Part shown: positions 55,851 to 64,000 of the stretch, piece by piece | Numbering within the stretch: position 1 is the first letter of the stretch | Layout: each line of letters starts with the position of its first letter | Origin: Pararge aegeria | Taxonomy: Eukaryota; Arthropoda; Insecta; Lepidoptera; Nymphalidae | Direction: 5' to 3' | Length of the DNA stretch: 64,000 bases | Assembly (NCBI RefSeq): GCF_905163445.1 | Contig: NC_053189.1 | Span: 10,558,001-10,622,000, forward strand | Notes under the pieces: model-generated | The model's database searches: none | What the model was told of the DNA's origin: nothing | Seen by the model: only the letters and a program-made list of their open reading frames with translations | Position numbers and translations under genes: made by a program

Positions 55851-58490
55851 GGAAATTAGATAACCTACAGAAGAAAGAGAAAAGGATCAAAAATATATGT
55901 ATATATATTATGAAAAAGTTATAGGAAATAGAGATAAATACTAAGGAATATTACAGATAGTATACTAGGAAATACAATAACATACTAATTAGGGATATCT
56001 TTAAGTGATAGAAATAGCAATTTTAGCAAAGAAAACTTTGAATCACAACTTGTAAAATAAGGTTTATTTGGTTGTGTATTTTTGTCTGAGACAGTTTAAT
56101 TAATTCTTCAACTATACTTCCACAAATCCGTCAAGTAAAGCGAGAATGAGTCTGTCTAAGTGTGTGGAGGGACGTCTCTCGTGAGTGTTACGAGAATAAC
56201 AAAATAAAACAAAAATTTGAAGTAGGGAATTGGTTATCAACTAGGATATTGTTATGGCAGTGTTATTAACATAAGAAAAATGAAAGCAATACTCCCCAGG
56301 TACATCCCATGGACGTAAAATGTACGTCGTTTGCTTATAACAGTCGTTGGATTTTGAATTCCCGTTGGACGAAACCTCCTGTCAGACGGATTTTCGATTT
56401 ACGTGGTTTATATGGTCACTGTGTAGGTTACACTTTTTTCTTTGATTAACACATAGAAAATACATTAAATCACAGTGATTTTAACACAATTTATACAAAT
56501 ATTATAATAAAAATTAAAATAATAATACGAGCAGCTGATTTCACGACATGTCAGCTTGACAGCGACCACAGACCTACCATAATATGATAAATACAAACTT
56601 GCGAACTTATCTGAAGTATATTTTATTTTTGCGTGTGTGGGCACAATCTCTACATAAGTTCAAGCGTATCGGACGTAATAATGCTTTGTTGCCATTTTAA
56701 TAGTAAATTTATCTTCCATTTCGCTTACGTATTTACGTATTTTTATTGGTCACAGCTGCACGTTTCAATTTACGAGTCTTTTAGACATGCATTAGCAGGT
56801 GCCTATAATAATTTTTAATATCCATAGTAACTTTTTACATCAACACAATCAATAAGAAAGTAGCTTTTGATAAAGTTGGTACGACTAATAAATAAACTTA
56901 TGTATTTTTTTCTTTTAATTTTATCTTTGCCTGCACGAACATGTTTGCAACTTCACAACGTCTACAAACTCGCGAAAGAGAACACTTGGACTAGCTATGA
57001 TCTTTGATGTCAATAGTCCTAGGTAAGTACTGAGGTATTGAGGCTGCTTATGAATGATGGATGTGAGCCATATATGAGCATTTTGATTCCGGGAATGGTA
57101 AACAGCGAAAATACGCCTGCGAGCGACGCAAGTTCAGCGGGTACTTAGAAGGGCAGACGCCGGTGCCACTCCGCACGTTATCCACACGATTCTATTTCAG
57201 CTATGCATAGTTGAATTATCGCCGTCGCGTCGTCTGTCGGGGCCTTTGGTTCTGCTTCCGCGACCGTTGCGCTTCGCGTGTCCTCATCGATATGAGCATG
57301 ACGCTAGCGGCCCTTTTGATAATGCTAATGTTTGAGATACGATGAACGCGTTCCGATATCAGAGCCACATACAATGACCGCGCTAGCTAAATGGGCATCA
57401 GGCCTGCTGATTTAGATGGAATATTTACTTTCCAACGATTGTGGGACAGGTATTTAAGATAGAGATTATAGAGTATGGCAAAAACCACATATCATGAGAT
57501 GAGAGATCAATAAATGTAAAATAGATAAATATTATTGAAAGCGGTCTGCTACTTTCAGAGATTATCTACTTGTAAATAGCATATTGTGAAGCGGAAACGT
57601 CTGCTTATTATTCTAATACAGTTTTATTCAATGCTATTTCTAATCTATTTTGAATCTGGTCTATAACTGGTCCCCATCTGTAACTTGTGCAATTCGTTTA
57701 GGAAAAAGTACCGCTGCAGTGTTTTTAAGAAACGCTTATCCAAGCGTCAGCATTGTATGTTCTAAGTTGCCTTTTAACTTTCTTGCATCCTCGAGGAATA
57801 CTTCCAGGCATAATCACTTACGACTGGTAAATATAGTTACCTACAGCCATACACCAAAAGCATCGTGGGTATAGGCTCTCTCTGATACCCAATGAGCGAA
57901 GAGGATAAAGCCTAAAGGATAAAATATTAACTAAGCTAATGTTAACAAAATGAACGTTATCTATAAACTAAACATATGTTAAGTTTTCTTTTGCTAAATT
58001 TGCCAGCTTTTTAGCCTCCCATAAACTTCTGCAACATCCGTCACTACAGAGTCCCTAATAACTGTAAATAGTTTAAACAACACACATAACTTTGCTATTG
58101 ATGCACGCTAACAAATAATAATACTATAGTATCTATACATAGTATAGATAGTTTTTAAGATTAGATTAAATGAACTAGATGAAGAAGTTGATACTAGGAA
58201 TAAGAAGTTACAACTAAATAAGGTCACTGCAGCAATATGAGTAACAGTTTCTGATTAAAACCAACCTGTATTTCATAACGGGCAGGTATGATTACAGGAC
58301 ACGCTCGGTTAAGTGTGTGGTTATGGGGCAAATCAAATTATTACGTTGGCTAATACTTTTAGTTACGTGTGCATACGTAATGGAAGTAACGTACCTGGTC
58401 TTGCTTGATCATTACGATACAATTATCTAGACCCAGCTTATTATTAATAAAAACTCTATTTAGGTAATGTAATTCGCGAAACAATCTGCC
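55851..58490. other. LINE 5' flank or UTR, then unassigned sequence
   Basis: 55851-56590 may include the LINE-A 5' UTR. 57040-57400 is a CpG-rich patch (cgccgtcgcgtcgtctgtcg, tccgcgaccgttgcgcttcg) with no coding match. The rest is AT-rich. Confidence 0.4.
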
Positions 58491-58659
58491 ATTTGCTGTG
58501 TTTCGTTCAGTACAGTCTAGAGTTATTCAAGGGGCGGATAAACAAACTCCTTAAAAGCCGGCAACGCATCGGTGGCTCCTCTGGTGCTGCGGCTCCAGCT
58601 CCAAAAGTACTGGAACGATTTAACGATTATTATTCAAATAGCAATATTAAAATTTCAAA

Positions 58660-58840
58660 AGTGCCATCTATATAATAGATATAGATGATGTTGATTACAT
58701 ACAAAATGTGTACATAGTAGTGAGTAGTGATGGCGATAACAACATTCGTTAACTTGAAACTAAACCCTCGTAGGGTTCTAAACGCGCCCTGGTCATAAAT
58801 GAAACCGATACGAAGTGTGTGTTTAATAAAACGTAAATAG
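58660..58840 (-). mobile_element. LINE-B 3' UTR fragment
   Basis: gatggcgataacaacattcg, ttaacttgaaactaaaccct and ttctaaacgcgccctggtca match the LINE-B 3' UTR at 59960-60050. The tail is degraded. Confidence 0.65.
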
Positions 58841-59868
58841 GTTAGCCTTTTAGACTGCATCATGACGACGAGACTAAGATCATAGATCATGTTGAAAATT
58901 AAAGTAGAACTAAAAAATCTTTGCATTTCTTATTCCCAATGGCCTGGCAATGGCCCATGGCCACCCAAGAGCGAAGAATTCTGTTAATTATTCGGTTATC
59001 AGGCAGGCCAAACTTGTAAAGTCGGAAAACTCCAACTGGAAACCAGTCTACACTATAATTTACATTACGTCAATATTTACGTACTTTAGGGTCAGTATAT
59101 AATCTTTATTTACAATCGCTTTGATTGAAGGTTAATTGGCAGGCTGTGGAGGAAGTTAGGCTACGCCTTCAGTACCGAGGTATTGTTAAACGTAGACGTG
59201 GGTGACAAGGGTCAAACACAGCTGAACTCTAGACAATAATTACTGTTTACATATAGCAAATGCTTTTACTGACGAACTGTATATCTACGCTCTACGTACA
59301 TGAATTTTCAATGAGATAACGTTTTGCACAAGCTAAGTAGTATTCAAATTCATTTGTAGTTAGTAACAAATTTAACAAATTGCATCATGTATTTGTTTTA
59401 CGATAAGAGTAATTCAATTAAAATGGGACCACCCTGAAAGCATAACCCAATAAATCATTAAATCGCTTCATCAATTTAAAGTTATGCGTGAACAATGTTG
59501 AAACATATACACGAGTCGAATTTATAAACTTCTTATATTGCCTACTTCAGATATGTCAGTTAAAAGTGAAAGGTTATAAAATATTAATTACAAACTTTAA
59601 GTTTTTAGTGTTCCATTGCTGGGCACAGGTTTCCTAAAAGGAGATAGGGATTTAGAATAATCCACGTAGCTCCAACGCAGGTTGGCAAGCTTTGAAGGTT
59701 TCTCATTACACGTTAGTGATAATAACAGAGAGGCTTAGTGTCCTTCTCGTGGCACAGGGTAAAACAAAGCCTTAAACGTAATAGGTTAATAGGACCTGTT
59801 CATTATTCCACTACAGGTTAGCCCTAGAATACAATATCACCTGGTGATATCGTTAGGCGTATGTTATA

Positions 59869-59895
59869 TCAAAGTCAAAGTCAAAGTCAAAAATA
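59869..59895. repeat. (GTCAAA)n microsatellite-like LINE-B tail
   Basis: Three to four tandem units of caaagt form the 3' tail of the LINE-B fragment. Confidence 0.7.
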
Positions 59896-60345
59896 TCTTT
59901 ATTCAAGTAGGCCCACAGGTGGCACTTTTGATGCGTACATAAGAATCACACGGTAGTGAGATGATGGCGATAACCACATTCGTAAACTTAAAACTAAAGC
60001 TACGAGGGTTCCAAACGCGTCCTGGTCTAAGAAGAAGCCCAAAACAAACTTAGCCGGGTGTTTTTTTTTTGTTATCACCATCTCACAATGTCATTTTAAA
60101 TTATTAGAAGAGCAACCTGGTTAGAGCAATAATTTACACCCAAGCTTTTTTATCGTTTACGTAGTTATTTATTCTATAATAGGACTTTTCTATAAGCTTA
60201 CGTTTAATACAAACGATGAACTTTTTAAGAGACATCTCCAAGATGACAATTGGTAGTTTATTGTAGAATTGTATGCAATTTCCTTTAAACGAATTATGAA
60301 TTTTATGTAACCTAGTATATTGCACTGTAAGTTTATTTTTACTTC
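59869..60345 (-). mobile_element. LINE-B 3' end with RT C-terminus (CR1/Jockey-like), truncated
   Basis: The minus strand at 60325-60134 encodes MQYTRLHKIHNSFKGNCIQF, YNKLPIVILEMSLKKFIVCI and ...NNYVNDKKAWV, a typical reverse-transcriptase C-terminus of CR1/Jockey-group LINEs. It ends in the same NDK.AW motif as LINE-A ORF2 but is otherwise different. The 3' UTR follows (ccgggtg, aaactaaagctacgaggg, taccacattcgt-type blocks) and ends in an aaagtcaaagtcaaagtca tail at 59875-59890. Confidence 0.78.
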
Positions 60346-60654
60346 TAATGTTTAAATTAAACCCATACCGCTAATCGGCAATGAGGTAACCAGCCACGGT
60401 CAGAACCTCTCGCTAGTAGGTACAGACTAGAAAAAAACATAAATTATAAATTCCTAAATTACTAAACCCTCCTGGGCTTAGCCGGTTTAGCTCCACTCAT
60501 AACACCACAGCGCTCACCAGTATGCCAGGAAAGTCTTCATAACCACCTAAAATTATAGTCTTTGCCGTACATGCTATCTACTGGGAAAATCAGTTATATT
60601 ACAAGCATTCCGTATTAGACGTATATTATTGTCTTCTTTAAAAATTACTCATCT

Positions 60655-60975
60655 TCGTCATCAACCCATTCCCGACCCACTACAGGACACGGGTCTCCTC
60701 TCAGAATGAAATGGTTAAGGCCGAACCTATTTTACCACCACGCTGACCGAGTGTGGATTGGTAGGCTTCACACGCTTTACACACCGTTGAGAACATTATG
60801 TAGAAATCTCAGGCATGCAGGTTTCCTCACGATGTTTTCCTTCACCGTTTAAAGCAAGTGATATTTAAATTGCTTAAATTAAAAACGCACATAACTCGGA
60901 AAAGTCATTGGTGCGTGCCGAGACTCGAACTCGGTCTCCACGAAAGGAAAACCGATGCCTTACCTATTAGGCTCA
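60655..60975 (-). mobile_element. SINE type B, near full length
   Basis: Runs from tcaacccattcccgaccc through gtgtggattggtaggcttca, gatgttttccttcaccgttt and the reversed B box gactcgaactcgg to the A-box region ttacctattaggctcaacgc. Complete family organisation on the minus strand. Confidence 0.78.
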
Positions 60976-62339
60976 ACGCGAAACCAACTCATGCAAGTTA
61001 AAATTACTAAAATCATTTGTATGAAAATCTGTGTTTGATTTACTTTTACGCATCTGCGAATGGAATGATTAACAAAGTCATTTTTTTTTCTCTTTTGCAT
61101 GGACCTATGGTAGTATGGTATGGTGCTAATTAACATAGGCAACTGCGCCAGCGTCTTGACGTGATATACGCGGCAAATTTATTTCAAGGGAACTAACAAA
61201 GCGGTTCATTAAATAAAATGGAGAGCTTTCATTTCGCGGTCACATACGCAGAAACTGCATCATTTGAAAAATGATTTAGTTCTCTTGTTATTACAATGAT
61301 AAAATGGATTTTACATATGATATAATACTATCACTCCCGTAGTCGAAATTTGACTGATGTAAATTATAGCTTTCTGCACTCCTTCTAATAAACTTTAACA
61401 ATGCTAAATTGCTTAACTTTATGAAAGTGCATAATTATATTTTAATGACTATAAAGTTATCCCTTCACGCATTATTGTTTAAAAAAAATCCCCGTGGCAA
61501 CCTTTAGTAAAATTTCTTTAGTAAATTTTCAGAAAACACACTCTTTGTAACCTATGAGCTTAGCAACTAAACTGATCTCAACCAAGACTGCATTGACATA
61601 ACAATCCATAAACAGGATAGTTTTTAGACTGAAGAGAAAAGGATTCTGGAAGATTTCTAGAAACCAAAACAAAATCGAACTAATTCGCGCCACAGATTGT
61701 GATCTTCCAAAGTTTACTGAAAACTACACTGGTTTCCGTTAAGGAATTCTGTCTTCAACCTCCAGAGTTAGTATAATTCGCGCCACAGATTGTGATCTTC
61801 CAAAGTTTACTGAAAACTACACTGGTTTCCGTTAAGGAATTCTGTCTTCAACCTCCAGAGTTAGCATATACCTACTCATGTAAATTAAATGAGAGCAACA
61901 GTAAATAAATAATCAGTGAAAAAAATAATAAAAATCGGTAAACATTGGACGGAGGTTGTTAGGAAGTGAAGTAGCATAGCCAAAAAAAAGCAAAATAAAA
62001 AATACACGTCCAAATGTAAACTTTCTTTTTTTTTTTGAAGTCCGTTAATTGTAACTTAAGGCCCTTAGTTTTGATATGTAAAAGTAGATAGACCTCTCAA
62101 ATCTCGCCATCATGTAGAGCGACGATGTAAAAAAAAAAGCTTTCATCTTATGGGAACTAAAATTGAAAGATCACGTAGTTGCACTTTGCACCTTTGCTCG
62201 TGCTGCACGCGTTTTGGCGTTGATGGTATTTGTAGAATGACATATTGCTTTTACTTTTGAGAGCTCCGAGATAGAAGTCAATTTGGTCACGTAGAAACAA
62301 CTTCAACGAGTACGCCACTTAATAATATCGGACTTACGT
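60976..62339. other. Unassigned sequence around a tandem duplication
   Basis: Apart from the 93-bp duplication, no repeat family or exon was recognised. Confidence 0.45.
61681..61866 (+). repeat. 93-bp tandem duplication, 92/93 identical
   Basis: taattcgcgccacagattgt starts at 61681 and again at 61774. Copies run 61681-61773 and 61774-61866 and differ only near the end (gagttagtat versus gagttagcat). Recent event or assembly artefact. Confidence 0.9.
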
Positions 62340-62575
62340 TTTTTTTACTCCACTAAAAGTGAGCCCTTGACTGCAATCTCACCTATATATCAGTGATGAT
62401 GCAGCCTAAGATAATAAAGGGCTAACCTGTTAGGTGGTATGGTAGTTATATTAAAACCACACCCCTAACCGGCTTTTACGCGACACCGGAATGCTAAATA
62501 GCTTGGCGGCACGAATATTTAGATAGAGTGGTCCATGGTCCACCAGCCCCGGTCACAGCCTTCCACCAGAGCAAA
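62340..62575 (-). mobile_element. SINE type C, head lost
   Basis: ctccactaaaagtgagccct, gatgcagcctaagataataa, ggctaacctgttaggtggta and ttttacgcgacaccggaatg in minus orientation. Confidence 0.7.
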
Positions 62576-62582
62576 CTTCTTC

Positions 62583-62738
62583 GACCAAGGGGCTTACAGT
62601 ACATGCTGTTGTCTACCGCCAGGCATGGCTGCGTTACCGTCTGAGATTGCCTGTGTGATTACAGGCATGACGCTTAAAGCTACGCCTTAGGTTGATGGAC
62701 AACGGACAACACTTTGTAGGCTGTTGCTGGTTAACAGA
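62583..62738 (+). repeat. Family D repeat, partial
   Basis: ttgcctgtgtgattacaggc, gcttaaagctacgccttagg and ttgatggacaacggacaaca match the 3' half. Confidence 0.6.
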
Positions 62739-63639
62739 AAATCCAATAAATAGTTTAAGCCCGCCCCGGGACTCCAACCCTGAACCTTATATTCTGTAGA
62801 TTAACATACTGTTCTAGACGGAGTATACTCCGTTCCAATCCAAAAAAAAGAGATCGCACATTACCGCAAAAGTAATCTGCGCCGAACGTAACGCACTTTT
62901 CAGAACTGAACATCTAAAAGCTCTCCAAGAACCGGGAAAGGGCTACTGCTATACGATCGACTCTTGCCACAGACTGTGCTCTAATTTTTACTAATAAATA
63001 ATGCACTACGTGCGGCGCTTGCGCTGTTTGCGGCAGTTGCGGCAATGAGCGTACATAATTGCTTTTTATGAATAAAAATAAAAAATAAAAAAAAGCGTAA
63101 CAGTAGAAAGTTCTCGAAAAGAGTTTTTTCTTCATTAGTAAATGTTAATACGTCGGTGAAAAAATTGTGTAGAGGTACAAACGTATACAATGCACAAGGC
63201 GTCGTACGTGATCGACCGACAGACCTACTCGATTTAATCACATTAATTGATACAACCGTTACGGCATAATGATGATGTATTGTGGAAATAATTTGATATT
63301 TTAAAGCGTTGTGATTGTTGTGTGCACAAAAAACAAAATTCGTGTACCGCAAGTGGATGAAAAGTTTGACGCACTACCAGATCAGGAGGATCCTTAAAAA
63401 TATATTTTATTCTTTATAAAAAAAGCTGTCATCACAAAAAACATAAAATTTTACAAATAAAACCATTGCTGATCCTCGCTAATTAATAAGTCCGCGTTTT
63501 TTTTTGGTTTTTTATAGCCCTTTTAAATATTTATTTTCAGATAAAATATATCCTATGACCGTCTCCAGGATTCAGTTTCTGTGCAAAATTTCACCAAGAA
63601 ATGTCAGGCGGTCAAACCATACTTTTCAATTATAAAAAA
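62739..63639. other. Unassigned sequence
   Basis: 62760-62815 (cgggactccaaccctgaacc) may be a reversed tRNA-like SINE head. cggagtatactccg at 62819-62832 is a 14-bp palindrome. Two overlapping minus ORFs at 62914-63352 have no recognisable domain. Confidence 0.4.
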
Positions 63640-63835
63640 ATCCCTTTTTTAATTTCGCGGGTAACTTTTACCAGCTGCTTTTCCGGCGTAAATATGTAAT
63701 GTCCATCTCCGGGAAGAAAGTTAGATGTTTGTAAAATTTCATCAAGATTGGTTCAACTGTTGAGCTGAACTGTGGAACATTGGTTCCACACAAGCAAACA
63801 TACACACACATTCACATTTATAATATAAATAATGA
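63640..63835 (-). mobile_element. Helitron-like 5' part
   Basis: cgggtaacttttaccagctg, catcaagattggttcaactg and cacacattcacatttataat read, on the minus strand, as the usual start of these elements. The 3' terminus was not identified. Confidence 0.5.
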
Positions 63836-64000
63836 TTATTAAAAAAAATCTATTTCATCGTTCGCCTGACTCACAAGATTTTCCAATAAAAATGCAGGGT
63901 CAATAAAAAATAGTCTAACGTTATAGTATGCATACTGTGAACTAAAAAGTTAGTCTATTAAAGTCTAGATCCAGGAATTTTTACAAACGCTCGTCGCTTA

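Larger units (their letters stand above)
59805..60515 (-). mobile_element. SINE type C split by a LINE-B insertion
   Basis: 59805-59868 (actacaggttagccctagaa, caatatcacctggtgat) and 60350-60515 (taaacccataccgctaatcg, aaccagccacggtcagaacc, cacagcgctcaccag) are the two ends of one type C SINE. The LINE-B fragment at 59869-60345 lies between them. Confidence 0.6.

Noticed and set aside
62981..63352. 123-residue minus-strand ORF as a gene
   Set aside because: No domain, overlaps another open frame, phenylalanine-rich AT-driven composition.

Overview
The window looks like nuclear DNA of a lepidopteran, probably a butterfly. It is AT-rich and gene-poor. It is packed with short retroelements typical of that order: tRNA-headed SINEs, including one resembling the Heliconius Metulj type, RTE-like and CR1-like LINE 3' ends, and Helitron-like elements with a consensus 'ctactaatattataaatg' start and a CTAG end. 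No bacterial features, rRNA genes, CRISPR arrays or functional tRNA genes were seen. The species cannot be named from the sequence.

The one host gene I can name is Atg16 (autophagy-related 16, the ATG16L1 homologue). It is on the minus strand and is represented by four consecutive coding exons: 18601-18721, 16151-16330, 10411-10495 and 7979-8125. Splice sites and phases join all four without a gap. They encode about WD40 blades 3 to 6. The amino-terminal Atg5-binding helix, the coiled coil and the first two blades should lie to the right (5'), and the last blade to the left. I could not find those exons, so they are either outside the window or too diverged to see by eye.

The other large coding unit is a near-complete CR1-like LINE on the minus strand at 51099 to about 55850. 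It has two open reading frames: ORF1 with a coiled coil and an SGNH-hydrolase-like region, and ORF2 with endonuclease and reverse transcriptase. Truncated relatives of its 3' end lie at 14005-14120, 29745-29815 and 45379-45550.

By region: 1-7900 is repeats and unassigned DNA, including a 5'-truncated RTE insertion with a 9-bp target duplication. 7979-18721 holds the Atg16 exons with repeat-filled introns. 18722-35000 is unassigned DNA with SINE, Helitron-like and tandem-repeat blocks. 35000-50600 alternates SINEs with long apparently unique stretches. 51099-56600 is the LINE. 56600-64000 is again repeats and unassigned DNA, with a near-perfect 93-bp tandem duplication.

The most distinctive structural signal is a set of perfect or near-perfect inverted repeats with very short loops (at 7765, 8264, 31785, 38224, 42558 and 48969). 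In one of them, other copies of the surrounding repeat show that one arm is an added reverse-complement copy of its neighbour, as expected from template-switch mutation. I found no convincing new biological system.
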